Position numbers and translations under genes: made by a program | DNA from: Chloroflexota bacterium | GTDB lineage: Bacteria; Chloroflexota; Dehalococcoidia; GIF9; UBA5629 | Direction of reading: 5' to 3' | Assembly: GCA_020354105.1 (NCBI GenBank) | Contig: CP070642.1 | Coordinates: 129,213 to 136,995 of the forward strand | DNA: 7,783 nucleotides | Shown: positions 1 to 6,036 of the stretch, one piece after another | Layout: every line of letters begins with the position of its first letter | Position numbering within the stretch: position 1 is the first letter of the stretch | Notes under the pieces: model-generated | Told to the model about the DNA's origin: nothing | The model's input: only the letters and a program-made list of their open reading frames with translations | Database searches by the model: none

Positions 1-2
1 CC

Positions 3-257
3 CCTTACCATGAGGTTACTTCACCACCGAAAACTCGGGGGAAGTGCGATGAATGTGGTGGTGAGTTATACCAGCGTTCGGATGATACTGAGGATACGGT
101 AAAAGAGCGACTGAAAGTCTATTTTGCCCAAACTGCGCCTGTACTCGATTATTATAGAAAAGAAGGTAATCTGGTAACGGTTGATGGTAAACTTGGCATA
201 GAGGAGGTATCCGAGAAGATAGGTGATGTTCTCGGGCCCAAATTGGTGAAAACCTAA
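3..257 (+). CDS. adk: Adenylate kinase, C-terminal 84 residues (5' end outside window)
   Basis: Adenylate kinase interconverts ATP + AMP and 2 ADP in the cytoplasm. Only the C-terminal part is present and the frame is open to the left edge. The fragment starts inside the LID domain: a YHEVTSPPK stretch is followed by CDECGGELYQR, which supplies the last two cysteines (fragment residues 15 and 18) of the four-cysteine zinc site found in many Gram-positive and related enzymes. Next come the conserved DD-x-x-x-TV-x-x-RL segment (fragment residues about 30-39), with its substrate-contacting arginine, and the AP-x-x-DYY-x-x-x-G-x-L motif near the C-terminus. The TAA stop overlaps the map start by one base (TAATG), so the two genes are probably translationally coupled. 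Placement just upstream of map and infA is the classic ribosomal-operon position. The identification is secure; the N-terminal P-loop cannot be seen. Confidence 0.95.
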   Translation, partial: PYHEVTSPPKTRGKCDECGGELYQRSDDTEDTVKERLKVYFAQTAPVLDYYRKEGNLVTVDGKLGIEEVSEKIGDVLGPKLVKT

Positions 258-1003
258 TGACTGTGATAAAGTCACCGCAGGAAATTACTATCATGCGGCA
301 GGCCGGGAGAATCGTGGCGATTACGTTGCAAAGATTGAGGGAAGAAATAAAACCAGGAATTAAGACCAGTCATCTTGACTCAGTGGCTGCAAGAGAACTG
401 CAGAAATACGGAGCAAAGGGTTCTTTTAAAGGTTATCGAGGTTTCCCCGCATGTCTGTGTGTTTCGGTTAATGATGAGATTGTTCATGGTATTCCCGGGG
501 AACGGCGGCTTAATGACGGTGATATTGTCTCCTTGGACTTCGGAGCCATCGTTGATGGCTTCCATGGCGATGGAGCTGTAACGGTTGGGGTTGGTGTAAT
601 TAGCCCTGAAGCTAAGGAACTCTTATCGGTTACCGAGGCTGCTCTGATAGTTGGAATAGATGCAGCACATGGTGGTGCCCACCTGGGAGATGTTTCGGCA
701 GCTATTCAGAACTATGTTGAAACAAGAGGCTTCTCTGTGGTTAGGGAGTATTCCGGGCATGGAGTAGGTAGGGACTTGCATGAAGACCCCTTGGTGCCAA
801 ATTTTGGTTCACCTGGTGAGGGCCCTATTTTGCGGAGGGGCATGACCTTTGCATTGGAACCGATGGTGACTGTTGGTGACTGGCGAACACGGCTTGCTAA
901 GAACGGATGGACGGTGCATACTGCAGATGGTAGCCTTGCCGCCCATTTTGAACATACTATTGCTATTAGCGGTGATGAGGCGGAGATACTGACTCTATTA
1001 TAA
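257..1003 (+). CDS. map: Methionine aminopeptidase, type I
   Basis: This cytosolic metalloprotease removes the initiator methionine from nascent proteins. It is 248 residues long, the usual length for the short bacterial type Ia enzyme without an N-terminal zinc extension. The five metal ligands of the pita-bread fold are visible: D94 and D105 (LDFG...FHGDG), H168 (SGHGVG), E201 (FALEPM) and E232 (FEHT). H77 in NDEIVHGIP and H175 in LHEDP match the two substrate-binding histidines. The ATG overlaps the adk stop codon (TAATG). There is no strong ribosome-binding site of its own, only a weak GGTG about ten bases upstream, so coupled re-initiation after adk is likely. Its place between adk and infA is the standard one in Gram-positive-like ribosomal operons. 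Nothing is missing or truncated. Confidence 0.97.
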   Translation: MTVIKSPQEITIMRQAGRIVAITLQRLREEIKPGIKTSHLDSVAARELQKYGAKGSFKGYRGFPACLCVSVNDEIVHGIPGERRLNDGDIVSLDFGAIVDGFHGDGAVTVGVGVISPEAKELLSVTEAALIVGIDAAHGGAHLGDVSAAIQNYVETRGFSVVREYSGHGVGRDLHEDPLVPNFGSPGEGPILRRGMTFALEPMVTVGDWRTRLAKNGWTVHTADGSLAAHFEHTIAISGDEAEILTLL

Positions 1004-1022
1004 TATAATATAGAAGTATAAT

Positions 1023-1241
1023 ATGACTAAAAAAGAAGCAATAGAGGTTGAAGGCATAGTGGTTGAAACTTTACCTAATGCTACATTTCGTGTGGAATTG
1101 GCTAACGGGCATGAGGTTTTGGCTCATATTTCGGGTAAGATGAGAAAACATTACATTAGAATTTTACCGGCAGATAAAGTATTAGTGGAGCTTTCGCCCT
1201 ACGATTTGAATCGGGGTAGGATTACTTATCGGTTTAAGTAG
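1023..1241 (+). CDS. infA: Translation initiation factor IF-1
   Basis: IF-1 binds the A site of the 30S subunit and works with IF-2 and IF-3 during initiation. At 72 residues it has exactly the usual bacterial length and is one OB-fold. Signature segments are visible: VEGIVVETLPNATFRVEL near the N-terminus, the HISGKMRKHYIRIL core (about residues 35-48), and the C-terminal VELSPYDLNRGRITYR. The N-terminal residues (TKKEAIEVEG) are more variable, as in the family. The ATG follows a very AT-rich 19-bp spacer after map that contains only a partial Shine-Dalgarno match (GAAG, 1013-1016). The start is still firm because the alignment with known IF-1 begins there. A 76-bp gap with a promoter separates it from rpmJ. 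Confidence 0.97.
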   Translation: MTKKEAIEVEGIVVETLPNATFRVELANGHEVLAHISGKMRKHYIRILPADKVLVELSPYDLNRGRITYRFK

Positions 1242-1259
1242 TTATGAATGGTTTACGGT

Positions 1260-1288
1260 TTGACATAAATGCAAACAACGTTTATTAT
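1260..1288 (+). promoter_or_regulatory. Sigma-70-type promoter upstream of rpmJ
   Basis: A perfect -35 box TTGACA (1260-1265) is followed, after exactly 17 bp, by TATTAT (1283-1288), a five-of-six match to the -10 consensus. A second TATTAT lies at 1286-1291 with a less favourable 20-bp spacer. Transcription would start near 1295, about 23 bases before the rpmJ start codon and just ahead of its ribosome-binding site. It lies in the largest gap of the core operon, which supports a real internal promoter for rpmJ-rpsM-rpsK-rpsD-rpoA and onward. This is based on sequence alone. Confidence 0.7.
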
Positions 1289-1317
1289 TATAGGGTTTTT
1301 CGCTTTAAGGTGATTGA

Positions 1318-1431
1318 ATGAAAGTTAGGTCTTCTGTTAAACGTCGTTGTGATAAATGCAAGATTATAAGGCGCCGTGGGGTAGTTCGGGTTATTTGCCA
1401 GAACCCCAAACATAAACAGCGTCAAGGATAA
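1318..1431 (+). CDS. rpmJ: 50S ribosomal protein L36 (bL36), zinc-binding form
   Basis: L36 is the smallest large-subunit protein, here 37 residues, the common length. It reads MKVRSSVKRRCDKCKIIRRR in the first 20 residues. It has the full zinc ribbon: C11, C14, C27 and H32, the C-x2-C-x12-C-x4-H pattern of the zinc-containing paralogue. It is highly basic, as expected for an rRNA-binding peptide. The ATG is preceded by AAGGTGAT at 1307-1314, a good though close ribosome-binding site. It is the first gene after the internal promoter at 1260-1288 and lies 17 bp before rpsM. The infA-rpmJ-rpsM order is standard. Its zinc-binding form implies no special adaptation to zinc starvation at this locus. 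Confidence 0.97.
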   Translation: MKVRSSVKRRCDKCKIIRRRGVVRVICQNPKHKQRQG

Positions 1432-1448
1432 TGTAGGAGTTGTAAGAT

Positions 1449-1838
1449 ATGGCACGTATCGCAGGTGTGGACATTCCAAAAGAGAAGAGAGTAGAGATTT
1501 CTTTGCAGTATATCTATGGTATCGGACCTCATGCGAGCCGTCGGATTTTGTCTTCCAGTGGTGTGACTCCTGATACTAAGGTAAAGGACCTTAGCGAGCA
1601 GGAGGTTAATCGTATTCGCGAGATTATCGATAAAGAGTACAAAGTAGAAGGCGGACTTCGCAAGGAAGTTAATTTTAATATTAAGAGACTTATTGAAATC
1701 GGCAGTTATCGAGGCCTCAGGCATCGTCGCGGCTTGCCAGTGCGAGGACAGCGGACACAGACTAATGCTCGGACTAAGCGTGGTATGCGCAAGACAGTGG
1801 CTGGCCGCGGACAAAAGCGTGGAGCGACCAAGAAGTAA
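1449..1838 (+). CDS. rpsM: 30S ribosomal protein S13 (uS13)
   Basis: S13 sits in the head of the 30S subunit, contacts the P-site tRNA and bridges to the 50S subunit. It is 129 residues long, a little longer than the E. coli protein (about 118) because of its basic tail. The N-terminal ARIAGVDIPKEKRVEISLQYIYGIG (residues 2-26) is the conserved helix-two-turn-helix region, and GSYRGLRHRRGLPVRGQRTQTNARTKRG (about 85-112) is the family signature. The C-terminus ends in a lysine- and arginine-rich extension that reaches toward tRNA. The ribosome-binding site AGGAGT (1435-1440) lies eight bases before the ATG. It is followed by rpsK after an 18-bp gap, in the usual alpha-operon order. Confidence 0.98.
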   Translation: MARIAGVDIPKEKRVEISLQYIYGIGPHASRRILSSSGVTPDTKVKDLSEQEVNRIREIIDKEYKVEGGLRKEVNFNIKRLIEIGSYRGLRHRRGLPVRGQRTQTNARTKRGMRKTVAGRGQKRGATKK

Positions 1839-1856
1839 AGGAGTAACGAAAGGGAT

Positions 1857-2249
1857 ATGCCTAAGAAAAGGAAAACCGGGGTAAGAAGGCGAGAACGTAA
1901 GCAGATTGCTGAAGGCAAAGCTTACATCCAGTCTACCTTTAATAATACCGTAATTACCCTTACTGACCAACAAGGCAATGTTATCGCCTGGGGTAGTCCC
2001 GGCACAGCCGGATTCAAGGGCTCTAGAAAAGGCACTCCCTATGCGGCTCAGTTGGCGGCACAGGGCGCTGCCCAGAAAGCTAAGGAACATGGTTTGCGTC
2101 AGGTTGAGGTATATGTCCGAGGTCCCGGTAGTGGCCGTGAGGCAGCAATTAGAGCTATACAGGCTTCAGGGATTTTAGTGACCGTGATTAAAGATGTAAC
2201 TCCTGTTCCTCATAATGGTTGCCGACCCCGTAAGAGAAGGCGAGTGTAA
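1857..2249 (+). CDS. rpsK: 30S ribosomal protein S11 (uS11)
   Basis: S11 is part of the 30S platform and helps form the mRNA exit channel near the Shine-Dalgarno duplex. It is 130 residues, typical in length. The conserved core begins at AYIQSTFNNTVITLTD (about residues 22-37), and the nucleic-acid-contacting YVRGPGSGREAAIRA stretch lies near residues 86-100. The C-terminal VTPVPHNGCRPRKRRRV contains the Asn-Gly pair (N120-G121) that in E. coli is partly converted to isoaspartate; whether that happens here is unknown. Two purine-rich sites precede the ATG, GGAG at 1840-1843 and AAAGGG at 1849-1854. rpsD begins two bases after the stop, so the two are very likely coupled. Confidence 0.98.
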   Translation: MPKKRKTGVRRRERKQIAEGKAYIQSTFNNTVITLTDQQGNVIAWGSPGTAGFKGSRKGTPYAAQLAAQGAAQKAKEHGLRQVEVYVRGPGSGREAAIRAIQASGILVTVIKDVTPVPHNGCRPRKRRRV

Positions 2250-2251
2250 AA

Positions 2252-2884
2252 ATGGGACGGTACACGCAGGCTAATTGTCGTTTATGTCGTCGTGTTGGCG
2301 ACAAGTTAATGCTAAAGGGGGATAGGTGCTTTACCTCCAAGTGCGCTTTTGAGCGCAGGGACGTTCCTCCTGGGTATAAAGGTGTTACAAAACGGCGCCC
2401 AAAGAAGTCTGACCGCGGGCTTCAGTTGCAGGAGAAGCAAAAGGCTCGCTATACCTACGGGCTTTTAGAAAGACAATTCCGTAAGTTCTTTGCCGAGGCG
2501 GAAAGACTTCCTGGCATAACTGGCGAGAACCTCTTAATTTTGCTTGAGAGACGGTTAGATAATGTAGTTTTCCGGTTAGGCTTTGCCGGCTCCCGCCCTC
2601 AAGCCAGGCAGTTGGTGCGCCATGGTCATATTCTCTTAAACGGCCGCAAGACTGATATCCCCTCTTGTCTGGTCAAGCCGGGTGACGCCATTTCTTGGCG
2701 AGAGGGTAGTACTAAAAGCGAGTATTACAAAATGCTGGTTCAAGAGATTGAGGGCAGAACCATTCCCGGCTGGTTGACATTGGACAAACAGAAACTGGTC
2801 GGTCAAATCGTCAACTTGCCTACGGCTGAGGATATTGAAGTTAAATTTAATGAAAAGGCTATCGTTGAATACTATTCCCGTTAA
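2252..2884 (+). CDS. rpsD: 30S ribosomal protein S4 (uS4), four-cysteine zinc form
   Basis: S4 is a primary 16S rRNA-binding protein that nucleates 30S assembly; in some bacteria it also represses its own operon. It is 210 residues long. The N-terminus carries four cysteines, C9, C12, C26 and C31, the zinc-binding form of S4. The S4 RNA-binding domain occupies about residues 99-160, starting at ERRLDNVVFRLGFA and including SRPQARQLVRHGHILLNGR. It starts two bases after the rpsK stop. The best ribosome-binding match, GAAGGCGAG, lies inside the rpsK end, so coupling is likely. Its place just before rpoA is the normal alpha-operon order. In E. coli, S4 binds a pseudoknot in the alpha-operon leader; no equivalent could be shown here. 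Confidence 0.98.
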   Translation: MGRYTQANCRLCRRVGDKLMLKGDRCFTSKCAFERRDVPPGYKGVTKRRPKKSDRGLQLQEKQKARYTYGLLERQFRKFFAEAERLPGITGENLLILLERRLDNVVFRLGFAGSRPQARQLVRHGHILLNGRKTDIPSCLVKPGDAISWREGSTKSEYYKMLVQEIEGRTIPGWLTLDKQKLVGQIVNLPTAEDIEVKFNEKAIVEYYSR

Positions 2885-2889
2885 GGAGG
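2885..2889 (+). promoter_or_regulatory. Ribosome-binding site fixing the TTG start of rpoA
   Basis: A perfect GGAGG lies immediately after the rpsD stop codon and four bases before TTG at 2894. The next in-frame ATG encodes M55, well inside the conserved alpha N-terminal domain, so TTG is the only sensible start. Confidence 0.85.
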
Positions 2890-2893
2890 CTTC

Positions 2894-3928
2894 TTGGCTG
2901 GCTTAGCATTACCAAAGGTGGAGTGTGTTGAGAACACCGAAACCTATGGCCGTTTTGTTGCTGAGCCTTTGGAGAAGGGCTTCGGGGTTACATTGGGTAA
3001 CGGGCTGCGCCGTGTGCTTCTTAGCTCTTTGCCTGGTGCGGCTGTGACCTGGGTCATGATTGAGGGCATTCAGCATGAATTCTCAACAGTCCCTCATGTT
3101 AAAGAAGATACTATAGATTTCCTGCTTAACGTCAAAGCAATGCGGCTTCGGCATCTCGCCCAACGCTCCGGTAGGTTGAGACTGGAGGCTAGCGGAGAAA
3201 AACAAGTTTGTGCTGGCGATATTGAAACATCGGCAGATTTCGAGATTGTTAACCCTGAGCTTTATCTGGCTACTCTGGACTCGCCGGAGGCTAGACTCAG
3301 CGTCGAGTTTAATGTCGAGATAGGCAGAGGGTATGTGCCGGCCAGTTCTAGTGACAGCTTGCCAATTGGGGCAATTCCTATAGATGCTATTTTCACCCCG
3401 GTTCGTAAAGTTAATTACTCAGTTGAGCCCAGTGGTCTTAGAGAGGTAAGTAACCAGGAGAAACTCGTCCTGGAAATTTGGACAGACGGCACCTTATCTC
3501 CGATAGAGGCGGTTACTCAGAGCGCAGCTATACTGATAGAGCAGATTGGCTGCTTCCGTGAGCTGGCTAAGGCCATTACTCAGGAGGGAGCGGAGGTGGC
3601 GTGGCAGCGGCTGATTCCACCAGAGCAATATGTGATGGCTCTGGACCAGTTGAATTTGTCCACGCATACCTATAACAGCTTAAGAAGAGGCGGAGTTACC
3701 ACATTGGGGCAAATTTTGGAAAGAGGCCTTGATGGTCTGTGTGCCTTGGCTGGCTTTGGTGCCAAGTCTAGAGAGGAAGTAGAGGCGGCCCTTAAGCAGC
3801 TGGACTTGCCTTTTATACCCGAGGCTAAGGATAAAAAGGAGAAGAAAAAGGCGTCAAGAGCTAAGAAAGCCGAAGATGCTGAAGACACTGAAGATACCGA
3901 AGATACTGAAGGAGAGGGTGCGGAGTGA
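2894..3928 (+). CDS. rpoA: DNA-directed RNA polymerase subunit alpha
   Basis: The alpha subunit dimerises to seed RNA polymerase assembly, and its C-terminal domain contacts promoter UP elements and activators. It has 344 residues against 329 in E. coli; the extra length is a charged tail. The N-terminal dimerisation domain covers about residues 5-235, with the landmark FGVTLGNGLRRVLLSSLPG at 30-48. The C-terminal domain spans about 250-305 (LNLS...GFGAKSREEVEAALKQL). Aligned to E. coli, the DNA-contact residues N268, G296, K298, S299 and E302 are kept (N261, G289, K291, S292, E295), but R265 appears as H258. After residue 309 comes a lysine-rich stretch, then an acidic tail with E-D-A/T repeats. 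The start is TTG behind a perfect GGAGG. The TGA stop overlaps the GTG start of rplQ by four bases, so L17 synthesis is likely coupled. Confidence 0.97.
   Translation: MAGLALPKVECVENTETYGRFVAEPLEKGFGVTLGNGLRRVLLSSLPGAAVTWVMIEGIQHEFSTVPHVKEDTIDFLLNVKAMRLRHLAQRSGRLRLEASGEKQVCAGDIETSADFEIVNPELYLATLDSPEARLSVEFNVEIGRGYVPASSSDSLPIGAIPIDAIFTPVRKVNYSVEPSGLREVSNQEKLVLEIWTDGTLSPIEAVTQSAAILIEQIGCFRELAKAITQEGAEVAWQRLIPPEQYVMALDQLNLSTHTYNSLRRGGVTTLGQILERGLDGLCALAGFGAKSREEVEAALKQLDLPFIPEAKDKKEKKKASRAKKAEDAEDTEDTEDTEGEGAE
3872..3907 (+). repeat. Four 9-bp tandem repeats in the 3' end of rpoA
   Basis: Units GAAGATGCT, GAAGACACT, GAAGATACC and GAAGATACT run head to tail and are followed by the diverged GAAGGAGAG. 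They encode EDA-EDT-EDT-EDT in the RpoA tail. As the unit is three codons, copy-number change would keep the frame. The following GAAGGAGAGGG (3908-3918) probably doubles as the rplQ ribosome-binding site. Confidence 0.9.
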
Positions 3929-4278
3929 GACATCGCGTAGCTGGACGAAGACTTGGTAGGCCTACGGCGCACCGTTGGGCTTTGTACCGCAACCTGGTGT
4001 CTGATTTGATTAAGTACGACAAAATCGTCACTACTGAGGCTAAGGCTAAGGAGATCCGTGGCCTGGCTGAGAAGATGATTACTCTGGGAAAAGAAGGTAG
4101 CCTGGCTTCGCGACGTCGGGCTCTGGCATTTGTTACTGAAAAGAAGCTCGTTGACAAGATATTTGGCGAGCTTGCGCCCAGGTATATGGAACGTCCCGGC
4201 GGTTACACACGGATAGTCAAGATGGGACGGCGGGTCGGTGATGGAGCGCGACTAGCCCAGGTGGAGTTGGTAGAATAA
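3925..4278 (+). CDS. rplQ: 50S ribosomal protein L17 (bL17)
   Basis: L17 lies near the exit of the 50S peptide tunnel. It is 117 residues, the common bacterial length. The N-terminal MRHRVAGRRLGRPTAHRWAL is the family signature (usually MRHR-x-x-x-x-LGR-x-x-x-HR), followed by the TTEAKAKEIRGLAEKMITLGK helix segment (about residues 37-56) and the C-terminal GGYTRIVKMGRRVGDGARLAQVELV. The GTG start is fixed by the conserved MRHR N-terminus and overlaps the rpoA stop (GTGA). Its ribosome-binding site, GGAG within 3911-3914, sits in the coding sequence for the rpoA acidic tail. The rpoA-rplQ pairing is nearly universal in bacteria. Confidence 0.98.
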   Translation: MRHRVAGRRLGRPTAHRWALYRNLVSDLIKYDKIVTTEAKAKEIRGLAEKMITLGKEGSLASRRRALAFVTEKKLVDKIFGELAPRYMERPGGYTRIVKMGRRVGDGARLAQVELVE

Positions 4279-4293
4279 GAAGAAACCGTATCG

Positions 4294-5070
4294 GTGAAGC
4301 TCTTTAACAGTTTTAGCAAGATTGTTCTGGTTGTGGAGTATGACGGCAGAAGTTATTATGGTTTTCAGTGGCAGGCTAACTTGCCTACAATTCAAGCCGA
4401 ACTGGAAGGAGCTATACGAAAAGTTACTGGAGAAAGCAGCCGTGTCATAGCTGCCAGCCGGACCGACACTGGCGTACATGCTAGAGGCCAGGTGGTTAGC
4501 TTCCGGACCAGGTCTGTCTTACCTCCACAGACATTTGTTAGAGCTTTGAACTACTATCTGCCGCGGGACATTGCGATTAAGGGTGCTTGTAAGGTGGACA
4601 TGGATTTTAATGTCAGGCGCGATGCTATGAGCAGAGAATATGAGTATTACATATTGAATAGTATCACCCGGTCGCCTCTGTTCGAGGGTTTTGCCTATTT
4701 TGTGCCCGGAAAGCTGAATATCAGAGCTATGAATAAAGCATGTAAATTTATTGAGGGTGAACACGATTTCGCCTCCTTTGCTGCCGTTCTAGGCGAGCTG
4801 AGGAGCACGGTGCGTAATGTTTACCATGCCAGGGTGACGAAGGAAGATGAACTGGTCACTTATCACATGACGGCTAATTCATTTCTGCCTCATCAGGTTC
4901 GTAATACCGTAGGCTTGCTGATAAGGGTAGGTCTGGGCAAGGTAGAGCTTGATGAGTTCAGTCAGATTTTAGAGGCAAAGGTATTGGGCACGGCCGGACC
5001 GACGGCACCGCCTTATGGGCTTTGCCTTACTAAAGTTAATTACCCCAAGGATTTGGAGTTGGCAGCATGA
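4294..5070 (+). CDS. truA: tRNA pseudouridine(38-40) synthase TruA
   Basis: TruA converts uridines 38-40 of the tRNA anticodon arm to pseudouridine. The 258-residue product has the typical length. The catalytic aspartate is D58 in SRTDTGVHARGQV (residues 55-67). Other family marks are EYDGRSYYGFQWQ near the start, LNYYLPRDI (85-93), GEHDFASF (155-162), FLPHQVRNTVG (197-207, often FLRHMVRN elsewhere) and the C-terminal GPTAPPYGLCLTKVNY. GTG at 4294 is the best start because it leaves a short normal leader before the first conserved strand; the upstream purines (AAGAAGAAA, 4277-4285) are only a weak ribosome-binding site. The TGA stop overlaps the rplM ATG (ATGA), coupling it to L13. Its position between rplQ and rplM is common in Firmicutes and Chloroflexi. 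Confidence 0.95.
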   Translation: MKLFNSFSKIVLVVEYDGRSYYGFQWQANLPTIQAELEGAIRKVTGESSRVIAASRTDTGVHARGQVVSFRTRSVLPPQTFVRALNYYLPRDIAIKGACKVDMDFNVRRDAMSREYEYYILNSITRSPLFEGFAYFVPGKLNIRAMNKACKFIEGEHDFASFAAVLGELRSTVRNVYHARVTKEDELVTYHMTANSFLPHQVRNTVGLLIRVGLGKVELDEFSQILEAKVLGTAGPTAPPYGLCLTKVNYPKDLELAA

Positions 5071-5513
5071 AAACCTATTCAACTAAAGCTAAAGATATTG
5101 ACCATCAGTGGCATGTCATTGATGCCTCTGGCAAGACCTTTGGCAGGCTATCCACCCAGATAGCCAGCTTGCTTATCGGTAAGCATAAGCCGACATACGT
5201 ACCACATCTCGATACCGGCGATTATGTCATTGTGCTCAATGCCGCCAAGGTTAGGGTTACCGGTAAGAAGGCCAAACAGAAAACCTACTATCGGCATTCG
5301 GGATACCCCGGCGGCATAAAATCTGAGGTCTATGAGGATTTGATGGCTGCTCACCCTACCAGAGTGATTGAGCACGCAGTCAAGGGCATGCTGCCGCATA
5401 ATCGTTTGGGCAGAGCCATGTTCAAAAAACTCAAGGTTTATGCCGGTGACAGTCATCCCCACCAGGCACAGGTCGCTGGTACAAAAACAACTACAAAAGG
5501 GAGTGAAAGCTAG
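5067..5513 (+). CDS. rplM: 50S ribosomal protein L13 (uL13)
   Basis: L13 is an early-assembly 23S rRNA-binding protein. It is 148 residues, close to the usual 140-150. Visible landmarks are W15-HVIDASGKTFGRLSTQIA near the N-terminus, the LIGKHKPTYVPHLDTGDYVIVLNA block (about residues 36-59), KTYYRHSGYPGG (72-83), and the signature VKGMLPHNRLGRAMFKKLKV (105-124) followed by YAGDSHPHQAQ. The short threonine- and lysine-rich C-terminus is variable in the family. The ATG overlaps the truA stop by four bases (ATGA). The purines GGAG at 5056-5059 lie about seven bases upstream inside truA and can serve as its ribosome-binding site. The stop TAG shares its last base with the rpsI GTG. Confidence 0.98.
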   Translation: MKTYSTKAKDIDHQWHVIDASGKTFGRLSTQIASLLIGKHKPTYVPHLDTGDYVIVLNAAKVRVTGKKAKQKTYYRHSGYPGGIKSEVYEDLMAAHPTRVIEHAVKGMLPHNRLGRAMFKKLKVYAGDSHPHQAQVAGTKTTTKGSES

Positions 5514-5911
5514 TGGCTACTCAGACTTATGACCATGCTACAGGCAAGCGCAAATGCGCCATAGCACAGGTGAAGCTGTTCTCAGGAGGCAGGGGGGAGA
5601 TTACCGTCAATGGTAAGCCCTATGAGGAGCTTTTCCCTCGCATTGAATATCGCCGCACCATCGAGCATCCCTTCAAGGCTACCGATACCGAGGGTAAGTA
5701 CAATGTTGAGGTAAAGGTGACCGGCGGTGGCAAGACCGGCCAGGCTGAGGCTATTCGGCATGGCATCGCTCGGGCATTGGTTGCAGCTAACGAGCAGTTC
5801 AGACCTCTTCTCCGTCAGGAAGGGTTGTTAACCCGTGACGCCCGCATAAAAGAGCGCAAGAAGTACGGACTCAAGCGCGCCCGCAAAGCACCTCAATACA
5901 CCAAGCGCTAA
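5513..5911 (+). CDS. rpsI: 30S ribosomal protein S9 (uS9)
   Basis: S9 is in the 30S head; its C-terminal tail reaches into the P site and touches the tRNA anticodon stem-loop. It has 132 residues, normal length. The N-terminal ATGKRKCAIAQVKLFSGG (about residues 9-26) and the ITVNGKPYEELFP segment are diagnostic, as are GGGKTGQAEAIRHGIARAL (71-89) and the C-terminal LLTRDARIKERKKYGLKRAR. The chain ends in YTKR, keeping the terminal Lys-Arg pair that contacts P-site tRNA in the family. The GTG start shares one base with the rplM stop and follows AAAAGGGAG at 5495-5503, a good ribosome-binding site. L13-S9 is a conserved pair. It is the last gene of the core operon here. Confidence 0.98.
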   Translation: MATQTYDHATGKRKCAIAQVKLFSGGRGEITVNGKPYEELFPRIEYRRTIEHPFKATDTEGKYNVEVKVTGGGKTGQAEAIRHGIARALVAANEQFRPLLRQEGLLTRDARIKERKKYGLKRARKAPQYTKR

Positions 5912-6024
5912 AACTTTCCGGCTGTATTTACTTTCAGAAGCCTGCCTGGTTTTCTTTTACCTTTTTACGGCATCTGAACCACTAGCCTTATTTAATGTCA
6001 TGCAGAAATTCCTGTATATTATTA
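5912..6024 (+). other. Intergenic region after rpsI, possible weak terminator
   Basis: This 113-base stretch closes the ribosomal block. A weak imperfect stem (about 5937-5953, with G-U pairs) leads into a T-rich run, TTTTCTTTTACCTTTTT, ending near 5966. That could act as a poor intrinsic terminator, but the stem is short and I am not confident. No gene or clear promoter is visible. An in-frame ATG at 5995 exists, but the following gene has a better start at 6037. Confidence 0.3.
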
Positions 6025-6032
6025 AGGGAGGT
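6025..6032 (+). promoter_or_regulatory. Ribosome-binding site deciding the start at 6037
   Basis: AGGGAGGT (6025-6032) lies four bases before ATG 6037. The alternative in-frame ATG at 5995 has no such site and would add 14 residues that do not resemble the family. Confidence 0.85.
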
Positions 6033-6036
6033 AGAA

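Noticed and set aside
1422..2090. A 222-codon - strand open frame across rpsM and rpsK
   Set aside because: It lies antisense to two well-conserved ribosomal proteins, has no recognisable domain, and is a shadow of their codon pattern.
2774..2779. TTGACA inside rpsD as a possible promoter for rpoA
   Set aside because: No TATAAT-like hexamer 16-18 bases later; the match is most simply explained by coding sequence.
4151..4156. TTGACA inside rplQ as a possible promoter for truA
   Set aside because: The bases 17 positions downstream are GC-rich (GCGCCC) and no -10-like hexamer is at a workable distance; it encodes conserved L17 residues.
6015..6020. TATATT as a -10 box for the split-barrel gene
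   Set aside because: It would start transcription within the ribosome-binding site at 6025-6032, and there is no -35 box.
5995..6036. Longer version of the split-barrel protein starting at ATG 5995
   Set aside because: There is no ribosome-binding site before it, whereas ATG 6037 has AGGGAGGT at good spacing; the extra residues do not look like the family.
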